A DNA stretch of 25,862 nt from a virus. The position numbers and the translations under genes were made by a program. The stretch is taken from positions 1 through 25,862 of IMG/VR virus record IMGVR_UViG_3300005429_000200; one strand, 5' to 3'. The notes beneath the pieces are model-generated. The model worked only from the letters and a program-made list of their open reading frames with translations, did not search any database and was not told where the DNA came from. Below are positions 5,643 to 15,020 of this stretch, piece after piece (position 1 is the first letter of the stretch; each line of letters starts with the position of its first letter).

Positions 5643-7691
5643 TTAACTTATTTGAGTCAAATCTAACTGATTAAATATAACATTTCCTTTAGTATTATTT
5701 CCTTTGGTTATTTTTACATAAGCCCATAATGTTTTTGGATTAGCACTTACCAAGGCGGAAGAGGTAATAGTCTCATCAAACACTGCTGTAGTTGAAGTTT
5801 CTGTGGGAGAAGTCCAGGCACCAAAAACTTGGCCAGAAGTAAAAGCGGGATCATTAGCATCAGCCTCAATATAATATAACGCAATACTCCAAGTAAGACT
5901 CATGCTGGCAGTAAAAGTAAAATTACCATTAAATCTCAAATCATTACTTGAGAAGTCAGGTATCTGAAGGGCGTAAACATCACCATAAGTTTTACCACTG
6001 TTATTATTAAAAAAATGCCAGCATAATTTATTGCTGTTCGTGGGACTATTAAAATGCATTATAGCAGCGCCGGAATCATTACCGTCCGGGCCAACCAATG
6101 TCAACGGCCTGAAGTCCTCACTATTTTTAAATACTGTTACTTTATAAGGCAGGCCTGTTGCACCACTGCTGGTAAATGTTAAGGGATTACCTGTTGCGGT
6201 CTCTAAAGTTTCAGAATTTGTCAAATTGAGCATTGAAGACCACGCTCTATAACCATTGGATATTTGTGCCGCACCAAATATACTTGTTGCACTAGATAAC
6301 ATTGCTGTGCTGTCATTACTTTGATCCCACCACGATTGGTTATAAGAAGGATTATTACCTAAACCACCATAGCCTGTATTTTCTTCTACACTACTATTTC
6401 CAGCAAAATGCGGAGCATAACTACTTACAGTGCCTATAGTCTCAGTAATAGTTTTAACGGCGGAATTAAATTGTTGAAGCGTAAATCCGTCGTAGTACTT
6501 AGTGTGATGCCATCCATTAGGAAATTCTATAGTAAAATCCCCCTCATAATTTCCATCTTGATCATAGACTCTAAAACCATAATATCCGTCATAGTATTTT
6601 ATTTTAAATGTAATTTCTCTAGGACTAGTATTTGTTAAACTGCTTCTTTCATTCTCACTCGGCCAATAACACTGGATTTCATTTTGGTAACCACCTGTCC
6701 ACATCGTACAATCCATCGTATGTTGATACAAACTGTCGTCGTACACCATATCACTTGAATTGTCAGATGGATTTGTTTTCATCCAGAATTTGTTGTACCC
6801 ACCACCACCGAATTGGTTTATTTTAATTTCGCCGCTGGTGCCGATTTCATTATAATAACCTGGGACGTATTGATTGCCCTTAAAAACATCTAGATGTGTT
6901 TTTCCGCCACCCAACCTGTGATTACAGTACTTGACACCGCAGCCTATATTAAGAGTGGTTGCACAATCCCACCAAATGTAGCCCGCACCATAATAGGAAT
7001 AATTTCCACATCCCCAACTGTGTTGTCCAGAAGATGATTGAGAATAATCAACATATATAATAGTATAACCATTAGTTTGTGAAGTTTCACTTACCCATCC
7101 TGCGGTTATCTTAATAGCATGATACTGATTAAGATGATTCAGATTACCATTATCTCCGTTTAAAAAATACATGGTGGTACTATTCCCATTAGCCGCATAC
7201 AGTACGCTTCTTTGAATATTCCATGTTGTGGGCATAACATAAAGGCCGGTGCTAGACGTGGTTCCTTCTAACATAGGAAAAGCTTCCCTCCAAGTACTTG
7301 CACCAGCAGATGTGTCGAATTGTTGGTAACTAGAGTAACCCTGGCATTTCCACACTTTTTCACCAGTATCCTTTTTTATGGCATAACAGTACTGGCCGTA
7401 TGATCCCCCAATACTAGAATGTGAAAACCGGTAGGTAAATTGGCTTGCTCCGGAGCCAGAGGTTGATATATTAGACCAGTTTTGTGCAACAAAGTTATAA
7501 TCGGCTAAAGTTTGGCCTTTTAATCTTATTTCATCCCCATTAGCAAGCGAAGAGTATTTATTACTAGAATTATTGTCAAATAAATCTGAAATTTTCCAAG
7601 GGGAAGCATACGTCCCGGAGCCATTACCAGTAGTGCCATGAATACCCCCATGGTCTGATTCTAGATAAGGATCTATCCACCATGTTGCCAT
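5643..7691 (-). CDS. Large putative tail fibre / adhesin protein
   Basis: 682 aa, rich in Trp, Tyr, Asn, Gly and Ser and poor in charged residues, as expected for an extracellular beta-rich virion protein. The N-terminus (MATWWIDPYLESDHGGIHG, then GNGSGTYASPWKISDLF) resembles the opening of right-handed beta-helix proteins of phages and bacteria, where a GSGTYASP-type turn leads the first coil. No catalytic motif of a depolymerase could be picked out. It lies 3 nt from the 92-aa gene upstream and 3 nt from the cupredoxin-like gene downstream, inside the late appendage block. Likely role: host-surface recognition. Confidence 0.7.
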   Translation of the reverse strand: MATWWIDPYLESDHGGIHGTTGNGSGTYASPWKISDLFDNNSSNKYSSLANGDEIRLKGQTLADYNFVAQNWSNISTSGSGASQFTYRFSHSSIGGSYGQYCYAIKKDTGEKVWKCQGYSSYQQFDTSAGASTWREAFPMLEGTTSSTGLYVMPTTWNIQRSVLYAANGNSTTMYFLNGDNGNLNHLNQYHAIKITAGWVSETSQTNGYTIIYVDYSQSSSGQHSWGCGNYSYYGAGYIWWDCATTLNIGCGVKYCNHRLGGGKTHLDVFKGNQYVPGYYNEIGTSGEIKINQFGGGGYNKFWMKTNPSDNSSDMVYDDSLYQHTMDCTMWTGGYQNEIQCYWPSENERSSLTNTSPREITFKIKYYDGYYGFRVYDQDGNYEGDFTIEFPNGWHHTKYYDGFTLQQFNSAVKTITETIGTVSSYAPHFAGNSSVEENTGYGGLGNNPSYNQSWWDQSNDSTAMLSSATSIFGAAQISNGYRAWSSMLNLTNSETLETATGNPLTFTSSGATGLPYKVTVFKNSEDFRPLTLVGPDGNDSGAAIMHFNSPTNSNKLCWHFFNNNSGKTYGDVYALQIPDFSSNDLRFNGNFTFTASMSLTWSIALYYIEADANDPAFTSGQVFGAWTSPTETSTTAVFDETITSSALVSANPKTLWAYVKITKGNNTKGNVIFNQLDLTQIS

Positions 7692-7694
7692 TTT

Positions 7695-7973
7695 CTATTC
7701 TCCTTGTTCATTTCGGTTTGGTGTGCCAAGTCTAATATGGATGGCGTTATCTACTTTCTCTTGAGTATCTGCCCATCTTTCCCCATCTGCAACTTCAATG
7801 GGTGGAAGTTTTTCATAAATAAGTTTTCTTGCACCATCTTCAATTTCTACCAAAGGTATTGTAATTACTAAATCCAATTCATTCGCGCCCTCTTCATTCG
7901 GGACCCATTCATGATCCCACTTAGAATAATGGTGCTCTAAAGATTTCTGTCCTAATTCATATGTTATTGCCAT
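7695..7973 (-). CDS. Small conserved protein of the fibre block, unknown function
   Basis: 92 aa, acidic, soluble, no cysteines. It starts MAITYELGQKSLEHHYSKWDHEW and ends LGTPNRNEQGE. No recognised domain. It lies 11 nt after the 1213-aa fibre gene and 3 nt before the 682-aa fibre gene, so it may be a chaperone or a small connector for one of them, but nothing in the sequence proves this. Confidence 0.65.
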   Translation of the reverse strand: MAITYELGQKSLEHHYSKWDHEWVPNEEGANELDLVITIPLVEIEDGARKLIYEKLPPIEVADGERWADTQEKVDNAIHIRLGTPNRNEQGE

Positions 7974-7984
7974 TTAATAATCCT

Positions 7985-10900
7985 TTATCCTGTCACAAAA
8001 TAAATTGTAGATGCATCTGGTGAGCCCGGTAATGCAGCGACCACATCAACAGAGTAGCCATCGAGATTGGGTAATTTCCACGCTACCCCAGCTGCAGCCG
8101 ATGAGTCAGCCGTAAGCACATAATCATTAGTACCAACTGCTAATCTTGCTTGAGTAGTGGTATATGATTCTAAATCACCTTTAGTGGTTAAGGTTCCGCC
8201 TCCGCCTCCGCCACCAGCCCAGTTTGCATCACCATAAGCTTTGATTGCTGCACCATCCGGTAAATTACTTCCATCAGTCAATGTATCTTCTGCTGCTCTT
8301 GTTGAGGCTGTTCCAAGACCTAAAGTTGTTCTTTGAGCAGAAGCAGAAGCATCATCAAGAAGAGCTTTTCCAGCAGCAGTTAAATCATAAACTGCCGCGG
8401 TTCCAGAACCAGTAAATTGAATACCTTTATCTGCGGCAGAAGTTAATCCTGCAATCGCTGCAAGATCTGCATCATATGCTTGAACATGAGTTCCATATAC
8501 CAAACCAAGTGTAGTTCTTTGTGCGGCCGCATCTGCATCATCAAGAAGTGCTTTTCCAGCAGAAGTTAAATCATAAACTGAAGCTGTACCACTTCCTGTA
8601 AATTGAATTCCTTTGTTTGCAGCAGAAGTTAGACCGGATAATGCTTGAAGATTTGAGCTTAAAGTTATATCAGAAGCATCATCACCAGAATCATCAGTAG
8701 CGATTACATGCGTTCCATCAAAATTTAATTTGGATCTTGCGGTTAAACCTGTTCCTGCATTTTCTATTGTATGTCCACTACTGGCGGCTGCTTTCCATGC
8801 TATTCCAGCTGATGCCGATGAGTCGGCTGTAAGTACATAATCATTAGTACCAACTGCTAATCTTGCTTGAGATGCGGAAGTCGTCCCATAAAAGTTGGTT
8901 ACGTAAGCTATTCCAGATCCGTCCGCGTCGTCACTAAGAGTTAATTGGGTAGTGTTCGCAATTGAAGCTACCGTGGTAGTACTACCTGAGCCACTCCCGT
9001 CACTGCCTGGTAACCATCCGGCGCCTGACATGTTCACAGCCATTCCAACACTTATACTAGCATCCATTTCAGTGTCGCCATCGTGGCTATGCTTTACCAT
9101 TATATCTGATCCGTCGGTTAGTGTCCAACTGCTGCTAGCTCCTGCTGCTCCTATGGTAGTGGCATATGATTCTAAATCACCTTTAGTGGTTAAGTTTCCA
9201 CCACCACCACCAGCCCAGTTTGCATCACCATAAGCTTTGATTGCCGCTCCATCTGGCAAATTACTTCCATCAGTCAATGTATCTTCAGCAGCCCTTGTTG
9301 AGGCAGTTCCTAAACCGAGTGTAGTTCTTTGTGCGGCCGCATCTGCATCATCTAATAACGCTTTACCGGCGGTAGTTAAATCATAAACTGAAGCTGTACC
9401 ACTTCCAGTGAACTGAATTCCTTTGTTTGCGGCCGATGTAAGTCCTGCAATTGCAGCAAGATCTGCATCATATGCTTGGACATTAGTTCCTATTACAAGT
9501 CCAAGATTTGTTCTTGCCCCAGATGCAGTTGAAGAACCTGTTCCACCTTCTGCAACTGGCAAATCGCCCGTTACATCAGTAGTTAAATCTATCTGACCTC
9601 TTGTTATTGCTTGTCCACTTATAGTGAGATAGTCGTATGATCCTGCAAGAGTTACATTCGTTGAATTATCAGATGCATCAACATATGCTTTAACAGATTG
9701 TTGACTTGGGGGTCGAGTTGCTGAATCTGTAGCCATATTATCTTCATCAATTAAACTTAATGCACTACCGGATGATGCATCAACATATGCTTTAACAGAT
9801 TGTTGCGATGGTACGTGAGTAGCACTATCAGACGCCATGTTGTCTTCATCTTTAAGAGCATTTGTAATTCTAGCGTCTGCTCTTGCATTTGTAAAGTAAA
9901 GGTTCGTAGAACCTTCTGTTATCTCATCTGAATTGTCTTTTGTTGCTACTTGAGCATCCACATAAGCTTTAATACTTTGTTGTGTTGCTAATTGAGTAGC
10001 GGAGTCAGTCGCCATACTATCTTCATCTAATACAGCAGTTCCACTCACACCAGTATTGAGAACTGGACTTGTTAATGTTTTGCTTGAAAGAGTTTGAGAA
10101 TCAGAAGTACCAACTACAGTTCCTGATGGTACTGACCTTCCATGCCATGCTTGTAATGCAGTACTTAAAGTAATATCGGTTTGATCATTACCAGAATCAT
10201 CAGTTGCTATAATACCAGTTCCATCAAAATTCAAACCAGTTCTTGATGTTAAGTTTGATCCTCCATTTTGAATAGTATGTCCAGCACCGGCCGATTGTGC
10301 ATCAACATATGCTTTAACTGATTGTTGTGATGGTAATTTTGTAGCACTATTAGATGCCATATTATCTTCATCAACTAATGCATTTGTAATTCTAGCGTCT
10401 GCTCTTGCGTTAGTGAAATATAAATTAGTTGAACCTTCTGCAATTTCATCTGTGTTATCTTTTGTTAAAATTTGTGAGTCAACGTATGCTTTTACTGATT
10501 GTTGAGATGGAAGTTTTGTTGCACTATCTGATGCCATGTTATCTTCATCAATTAATGCATTTGTTATTCTTGCATCTGCTCTTGCATCTGTAAAATATAA
10601 GTTTGTGGAACCTTCTGTAATTTCATCTGAATTATCTTTTGTAGCCACTTGAGCATCCACATAAGCCTTGATTGACTGTTGTGTTGATATGTGTGTGGCA
10701 CTATCCGAAGTCATATCATCTTCATCTTTAACTGCTGTACCACTTATACCAGTATTGAAAACTGGGCTTGTCAGGGTTTTATTTGTAAGTGTTTGTGAAT
10801 CAGTAGTACCAATTACATCACCAGATGGTCTTGCTTTACCGTGCCATTGTTGGAGTGCCGTACTTACATTAATATCGGATTGATCATTACCAGAATCATC

Positions 10901-11626
10901 AGTTCCTATGACATAAGTTCCATCAAAATTCAAACCAGTTCTTGATGTTAAGGATGATCCTGCATTTTGAATAGTATGCCCAGATCCAGCTGCAGTCAAT
11001 GCATCCAATTGTGTTTGAATAGCAGAAGTTACACCATCAGTATAATTAAGTTCTGTTGTGGTAGCTGTAACACCATCTAATATATTTAACTCTGCTGTGT
11101 TAGCTGTAACACCATCTAAAAGATTGAGTTCTGCAGCTGTTGATGTTATAGATGTACCGTTCAGCTTAAAGTTTTTACCAGAAGCAAGATTAATGTGTTC
11201 GGATGAAGTCCAATCACCAGCTTCACCGATAGGCTTGAGCCAGACAAAGGTCTTGTCGGTTGCACCTTTGAGGGTGATACCGCCACCTGCAGCTGTTACA
11301 TTTGTAGGTGCATCAACAGACCCTAATTCAATATTTTTATCTTCTACTATAAGAGTGGCACTATCTACTGTGGTTTGGGTTCCGCTTACTACTAAATTTC
11401 CTGCTAAAGTTACCGTCTTATCTGCGGCTATGGTAATTGCTGCCGCTCCGGCGGTCCCAAGCTGTAATACATCATCAGCGGACTCCCAAAGACCAGTATC
11501 ACCATCTCCAAAGGCCATGGTTGGAGCTTCGGCTGATTGAATGTCATGAGCTAATCTAAATCGAATCTTCTTACTTTGACCTCTACCTGCTCTTCGTGCT
11601 GTTGCATCAAAATCTATAAATCTCAT
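7985..11626 (-). CDS. Long modular tail fibre protein with internal repeats
   Basis: 1213 aa. The N-terminus (MRFIDFDATARRAGRGQSKKIRF) may anchor to the baseplate. A segment with SGTQTTVDSATLIVEDKNIE (81-100) matches the beta-rich module common in marine T4-like fibre proteins. Next come three tandem units of AELNxxDGVTA type (161-200) and six copies of a QQSVKAYVDAQ-type module (between 301 and 652). Three copies of a module ending TDDSGNDxxDI follow (216-259, 449-492, 951-994). The C-terminal third has two full and one partial copies of a module containing AYDADLAAIAGLTSAA and GKALLDDADAAAQRTTLGL. The protein ends PGSPDASTIYFVTG. Composition (Ala/Thr/Ser/Asp/Gly) suggests a long trimeric shaft. 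Its start overlaps the preceding gene by an ATGA-like junction. Target receptor unknown. Confidence 0.85.
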   Translation of the reverse strand: MRFIDFDATARRAGRGQSKKIRFRLAHDIQSAEAPTMAFGDGDTGLWESADDVLQLGTAGAAAITIAADKTVTLAGNLVVSGTQTTVDSATLIVEDKNIELGSVDAPTNVTAAGGGITLKGATDKTFVWLKPIGEAGDWTSSEHINLASGKNFKLNGTSITSTAAELNLLDGVTANTAELNILDGVTATTTELNYTDGVTSAIQTQLDALTAAGSGHTIQNAGSSLTSRTGLNFDGTYVIGTDDSGNDQSDINVSTALQQWHGKARPSGDVIGTTDSQTLTNKTLTSPVFNTGISGTAVKDEDDMTSDSATHISTQQSIKAYVDAQVATKDNSDEITEGSTNLYFTDARADARITNALIDEDNMASDSATKLPSQQSVKAYVDSQILTKDNTDEIAEGSTNLYFTNARADARITNALVDEDNMASNSATKLPSQQSVKAYVDAQSAGAGHTIQNGGSNLTSRTGLNFDGTGIIATDDSGNDQTDITLSTALQAWHGRSVPSGTVVGTSDSQTLSSKTLTSPVLNTGVSGTAVLDEDSMATDSATQLATQQSIKAYVDAQVATKDNSDEITEGSTNLYFTNARADARITNALKDEDNMASDSATHVPSQQSVKAYVDASSGSALSLIDEDNMATDSATRPPSQQSVKAYVDASDNSTNVTLAGSYDYLTISGQAITRGQIDLTTDVTGDLPVAEGGTGSSTASGARTNLGLVIGTNVQAYDADLAAIAGLTSAANKGIQFTGSGTASVYDLTTAGKALLDDADAAAQRTTLGLGTASTRAAEDTLTDGSNLPDGAAIKAYGDANWAGGGGGNLTTKGDLESYATTIGAAGASSSWTLTDGSDIMVKHSHDGDTEMDASISVGMAVNMSGAGWLPGSDGSGSGSTTTVASIANTTQLTLSDDADGSGIAYVTNFYGTTSASQARLAVGTNDYVLTADSSASAGIAWKAAASSGHTIENAGTGLTARSKLNFDGTHVIATDDSGDDASDITLSSNLQALSGLTSAANKGIQFTGSGTASVYDLTSAGKALLDDADAAAQRTTLGLVYGTHVQAYDADLAAIAGLTSAADKGIQFTGSGTAAVYDLTAAGKALLDDASASAQRTTLGLGTASTRAAEDTLTDGSNLPDGAAIKAYGDANWAGGGGGGGTLTTKGDLESYTTTQARLAVGTNDYVLTADSSAAAGVAWKLPNLDGYSVDVVAALPGSPDASTIYFVTG
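8150..9499 (-). repeat. C-terminal module repeats of the long fibre gene
   Basis: Three copies of one coding module: 9499-9167 (residues 710-820), 8641-8498 (residues 996-1043, partial) and 8497-8150 (residues 1044-1159). Long stretches match at DNA level as well, for example around the shared segment GTTTGCATCACCATAAGCTT (plus strand), seen near 8221 and 9218. This indicates recent duplication or recombination inside the gene. Confidence 0.8.
9671..10726 (-). repeat. Six-copy QQS-KAYVDA module array in the long fibre gene
   Basis: Residues 301-652 contain six units with the core (P/T)QQS(V/I)KAYVDA, at about residues 315, 373, 432, 548, 607 and 641. Four are separated by a linker containing EGSTNLYFT(N/D)ARADARITNAL. 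Unit spacing of about 58-59 residues occurs between several neighbours, and about 116 where a different module is inserted. Confidence 0.8.
11027..11146 (-). repeat. Short tandem AELN-LDGVTA repeat in the long fibre gene
   Basis: Residues 161-200 hold three tandem units of 12-15 residues: TAAELNLLDGVTA, NTAELNILDGVTA and TTTELNYTDGVT. This unit is widespread in marine phage fibre proteins and probably forms a regular shaft. Confidence 0.75.
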
Positions 11627-11976
11627 GTGCTATCCACCAGAAGATATGAAAGCAAAACGTTAACAGAAGATGCTGTATCAGTCCACACTTTTACTGCGTC
11701 AGATTCTTCTAAAATTAATTTACTGCTATCTAAAACATCTAATGTAGAATTAACTGAAACTGATATTGCTTTCATGAAGGTTAATGTATTCGTTGCGCTA
11801 TCATCTAAAACGTCTATGGTCACCGCAACATCACCTGTTGCATGTGTATTTGTTACGTGCAGACCAATTAGAACACATTTTGAACTATTTCCACTTGGAC
11901 ATGTTAAAATTGTTGTGGGGCTACCAGAACTGTTACTTATATTTTCTGCCCAAGCATTTTTAAATGTATTTGCCAT
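11623..11976 (-). CDS. Small beta-rich virion protein, probably fibre-associated
   Basis: 117 aa. Alternating hydrophobic strands with Thr/Ser/Asn turns (TTILTCPSGNSSKCVLIGLHV, then TGDVAVTIDVLDD and ASSVNVLLSYLLVDS) suggest a single beta-sandwich. Two cysteines are not obviously metal ligands. Its stop overlaps the start of the 1213-aa fibre gene and it follows the 69-aa gene by 9 nt. I recognise no named family. Its place between fibre genes makes a structural or fibre-attachment role likely, but that is inferred from position and composition only. Confidence 0.65.
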   Translation of the reverse strand: MANTFKNAWAENISNSSGSPTTILTCPSGNSSKCVLIGLHVTNTHATGDVAVTIDVLDDSATNTLTFMKAISVSVNSTLDVLDSSKLILEESDAVKVWTDTASSVNVLLSYLLVDST

Positions 11977-11985
11977 TAGTCTCCA

Positions 11986-12195
11986 TCATCCAAGTGCTAT
12001 AGCTAAAGCAAGAGCATCTGACTCCGCTTTATTTAAAACCTCAGTTCTTATCGTAGTTCCTAACTGAGATGAATTTGCTATGAGTGTATTATTTATTTTA
12101 TATGATTTGGAGGATGCGAGATCCACATCGCCGGTGCATTCTGTATCACCTGTTATTTTTATTCCGTTGGCGACTTCAAATACTTTTACTGCCAT
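11986..12195 (-). CDS. Short fibre-like protein
   Basis: 69 aa with the look of one fibre module: NGIKITGDTECTGDVDLASSKSYKINNTLIANSSQLG. The SKSYKINNT segment parallels SGKNFKLNGTSITS in the 1213-aa protein, where it precedes the AELN repeats. It may be a stand-alone fibre segment, or the remnant or N-terminal piece of a larger fibre protein split by rearrangement. It follows the 441-aa gene by 5 nt. Coding is supported by the tight spacing. Confidence 0.6.
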   Translation of the reverse strand: MAVKVFEVANGIKITGDTECTGDVDLASSKSYKINNTLIANSSQLGTTIRTEVLNKAESDALALAIALG

Positions 12196-12200
12196 GTTGA

Positions 12201-13526
12201 TTATACCGTAAAGAAGGTCGCTTCTGCCTTACAAACTATAGAAACACCATCTGCATTAGCTACTTTCATTCCTATATGTGAAGATCCGGACGATCCAGAA
12301 CCATCTGTCATTTCAAAAGTTATAGTTGTTGTTATATCATGTCCTAACGAAGCATATTCGTTATTATCCACAGCGCCACTTCCACTTTCACAGAATGTGT
12401 ACTTATGAATTGCTGTTTCATTAGCACCTGCTTTCATCTTTAAAATTGCTTCGCCAGCAGAATAAGTGGCTATAGGAATCTGAAACAGAAAAGCATTACC
12501 ATTATGTGCAATAGTAGCGGAAGTAACTAGGGTTCTAGAAATATCTTTATGATAGATATCAGTATGGACTGTTAAATCTCCACCAATTACAGCAGCTTTT
12601 GCAATTCCTAAACCACCAGATGATAGTAACTGTCCTGTTGTATTAGATGTAGAATTTGATGTTCCATCTGCATGTACAACATTAGCAAAAAGTGATAAAG
12701 CAACACCTATACCACCATCAGTTTGAATTGAACCAGATGTCCCACTTGTTGAATCTGTTGTACCTTCAACTACTATGTTATCTTGAGCTGTTACTTTTCC
12801 AGCATTTACGTTAACATAATCTGAAACAGTTAAACTACCTGTTGATAATCCACCATCGGTTGTTTGAATAAATGCAAACTCATCTTCTGATTCATCCCAT
12901 ACAAAAGCAACGTTAGCTGATGTACCCCTGTTAACCATTAAACCTTGGTCATGGGTAGGAGCAACTGAATCACCGTTTGCAGATAAAGTAATTAAAGGAT
13001 CGCTAACACTTAAATTTGTAGCGTTAACATATGTAAGTGCGCCATCAACAAATAAACTACCATCAATAGTTACATTAGCAGAAAATGTGGCATCTCCGCC
13101 GGCGGCAAAGGCATTTACTTTTAAGCCTCCGGTTGTGTTAGCTGCTAAGATGGTCGCGGCTGATGCACCACTTGTATCATTAGATGTTGTTATTGCGTGA
13201 GTATGCGAAGTAGTAGTAGCAGCATCTGTAGTAACAGCGGTTAATGTATCTGGAGTGCCTAATGTAATAGTTTGTGTATCAGCACCTGCTCCACCAGCTT
13301 GTTTAGCTGAAACTGTAATACCATTTCCGGCAACTACCGCATCTAACTCACCGGCATCTATATCAGCTTTTACTTGTGAAAATGTGCGAGAATGGACATT
13401 AGAATTATTGTCCATTTGTAAAATTTTACCACTAGTTGCTACTGCACCATCGGCAGGAGTATTAAGCAGAGTTAAATTGGCATCTGCTTTTAAACCACCT
13501 CTTACTCTGAACTGTTGTTGTGACAT
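12201..13526 (-). CDS. Tail fibre protein with duplicated beta module
   Basis: 441 aa. N-terminus MSQQQFRVRGGLKADANL. It shares with the long fibre the LxVSDPLITLSANGDS-type module (172-187), followed by DQGLMVNRGTSANVAFVWDE (193-212), a combination seen in many marine T4-like fibre proteins. A duplicated unit occurs at about 259-276 (STSGTSGSIQTDGGIGVA) and 292-310 (STSNTTGQLLSSGGLGIAK). The C-terminal 110 residues form a separate domain with two cysteines. Probably a structural fibre or baseplate-appendage protein. It lies between the 353-aa and 69-aa genes, all in the unit following the 15021 late promoter. Confidence 0.8.
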   Translation of the reverse strand: MSQQQFRVRGGLKADANLTLLNTPADGAVATSGKILQMDNNSNVHSRTFSQVKADIDAGELDAVVAGNGITVSAKQAGGAGADTQTITLGTPDTLTAVTTDAATTTSHTHAITTSNDTSGASAATILAANTTGGLKVNAFAAGGDATFSANVTIDGSLFVDGALTYVNATNLSVSDPLITLSANGDSVAPTHDQGLMVNRGTSANVAFVWDESEDEFAFIQTTDGGLSTGSLTVSDYVNVNAGKVTAQDNIVVEGTTDSTSGTSGSIQTDGGIGVALSLFANVVHADGTSNSTSNTTGQLLSSGGLGIAKAAVIGGDLTVHTDIYHKDISRTLVTSATIAHNGNAFLFQIPIATYSAGEAILKMKAGANETAIHKYTFCESGSGAVDNNEYASLGHDITTTITFEMTDGSGSSGSSHIGMKVANADGVSIVCKAEATFFTV

Positions 13527-13547
13527 TGACTAAATTCCTCAGATGTT

Positions 13548-14609
13548 TTACGCTGTATATTTGGTACATACTGTGCGATGAACTGTAACTACTTGTTGAT
13601 CTGACTGTGTAGTTACTTTTAATCGAACATTATTTGCTGTTATATCTGAAGCAACTGTTGGACTCATTGTAATTGTGCCTAACTCTACTTCACCATAAAC
13701 TGTCAATGCTGTACTAGTACCATCATGTGCTAAATTTACTTCACCCACCCAATATCCTTGATTATCTACTGTATAATCTTCACAAGTTACTATATATTTA
13801 GCTGTCCTGTATGTATTTATGTTAAAGATATCCGCAACAACTTCACCTGCTGTGGCTTGAATAGTTCTTGTTGTTGAATAAACTACTTCGGTATTAACAG
13901 TAAGAGTTCCCGCTGTTTGAAAGTCTGTAAAAGATAGGACATCTATATCAACAGGTTTCCAGAGTCCAGCTCCTGCATTATATTGCCATACATCATTATC
14001 TGAAACTCCTAATGAATTAACATCTGATAAGTTCCCTATTAAACTAGTAGAAAGATCTATATCTGTCGTCCTTGTTGGCGAACCAGGTTGCCATTTACCT
14101 GTATTAGTATTCCATTTTAAAATATATCCATTTTCAATTCCTTCCATGGTAACATCAGTTAATTGAGATATTTTTAATTGGTCTCCAAAAGCTAATAATC
14201 TATCACCAGTAATTTGTGTTGCGCCGATAATAGTATTAGAACCAAAATCTAAATATTCTGCTCCACCTACTTCTGTTATTCCAAGTGATCGTGTAGATAA
14301 TGTTAGGGTATTTCCTTGAAGATATAAATCTCCGAAGGGTTGAGTGGTAGAACCTAGAGCAGCAGGTTTTCCACCATCCTCTCGTGCTTTAGGTTTTAAA
14401 TCTACGGTTATGTTTTCTAAATCAACAATACCTAAATGAACTACAGTATCATCTGAAGCAATACGTGTAGTGACTGATTTTCCGGGTTGATTTGAACCTC
14501 CAATTACCGAAACTTCTCCACCGGAAGTGACTGTAGCTTCTACTGATCCAGAAGATTTTGTTGTTACAGTGACGTCTTCATCAACTGTAACAGATATTTC
14601 ATCAGCCAC
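13548..14609 (-). CDS. Virion structural protein, fibre/baseplate-associated
   Basis: 353 aa. The N-terminus is Thr/Val/Glu-rich (MADEISVTVDEDVTVTTKSS) and likely an extended beta stretch. The middle has GDLYLQGNTLTLSTRSLG, similar to fibre modules of marine phages, and a DLSTSLIGNLSDVNSLGVSD segment. The C-terminal domain (about 245-353) is beta-rich. No enzymatic motif is seen. It starts 8 nt after the 127-aa gene and precedes the 441-aa fibre gene by 21 nt. It is probably one of several proteins forming the distal appendage. Role inferred from composition and neighbourhood. Confidence 0.7.
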   Translation of the reverse strand: MADEISVTVDEDVTVTTKSSGSVEATVTSGGEVSVIGGSNQPGKSVTTRIASDDTVVHLGIVDLENITVDLKPKAREDGGKPAALGSTTQPFGDLYLQGNTLTLSTRSLGITEVGGAEYLDFGSNTIIGATQITGDRLLAFGDQLKISQLTDVTMEGIENGYILKWNTNTGKWQPGSPTRTTDIDLSTSLIGNLSDVNSLGVSDNDVWQYNAGAGLWKPVDIDVLSFTDFQTAGTLTVNTEVVYSTTRTIQATAGEVVADIFNINTYRTAKYIVTCEDYTVDNQGYWVGEVNLAHDGTSTALTVYGEVELGTITMSPTVASDITANNVRLKVTTQSDQQVVTVHRTVCTKYTA

Positions 14610-14617
14610 TCACACTC

Positions 14618-15001
14618 CTAACTTTCAAGTAATAATTTGTTACCAGTTTCTAATAATGTTGCGCCTTTAGGGCTTGCTGTGGGATTTAACGTAACCTGAC
14701 CTTGAATAACTCGTCTAGTTATGTCCTGTTCGGAATTATTAATAACTACATCGTAGCTATAACGTCCTGAGGGGATATCATCAGAAACAGACCCTGATAA
14801 TTTTATTTGTAGTTTACCATTGGTCGCGTCTGTTACGGTTGGGGTAAATTTGTGTACTGTGTTTGAGCCCGTCCACTTTTGAAAATAAGCTTCAACAGTA
14901 TAACCAGTTAAATCAGTCGCGTTCCCATTATCATCTTTAACTGTTAATGTTAAAGTATAATCCGAGCCTTGATCAACAAATAAATTTACAATAGATGCCA
15001 T
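14618..15001 (-). CDS. Ig-like baseplate/fibre-attachment protein (BppU N-terminus-like)
   Basis: 127 aa. The pattern DQGSDYTLTLTVKDDNGNATDLTGYTVEAYFQK at residues 10 onward matches the N-terminal domain found in phage upper-baseplate proteins (BppU-like), a beta-sandwich that joins receptor-binding parts to the baseplate. It ends LLETGNKLLLES. It is the first gene after the TATAAATA late promoter at 15021-15028, with an AGGAG ribosome site 8 nt before the ATG. It probably begins the late appendage operon. The family call rests on pattern recognition only. Confidence 0.65.
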   Translation of the reverse strand: MASIVNLFVDQGSDYTLTLTVKDDNGNATDLTGYTVEAYFQKWTGSNTVHKFTPTVTDATNGKLQIKLSGSVSDDIPSGRYSYDVVINNSEQDITRRVIQGQVTLNPTASPKGATLLETGNKLLLES

Positions 15002-15020
15002 ATAATTTCTCCTAATGTAC

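Noticed and set aside
8192-9499. Repeats in the fibre gene as a CRISPR array or assembly artefact
   Set aside because: The units are coding, in frame and of varying length with synonymous differences, unlike CRISPR repeats. The divergence between copies argues against simple assembly duplication.
11058-12067. Plus-strand ORFs of 160 and 163 aa
   Set aside because: Antisense shadows of the repetitive fibre genes, whose codon bias suppresses stops on the other strand. They have no ribosome sites and span the junction of real genes.
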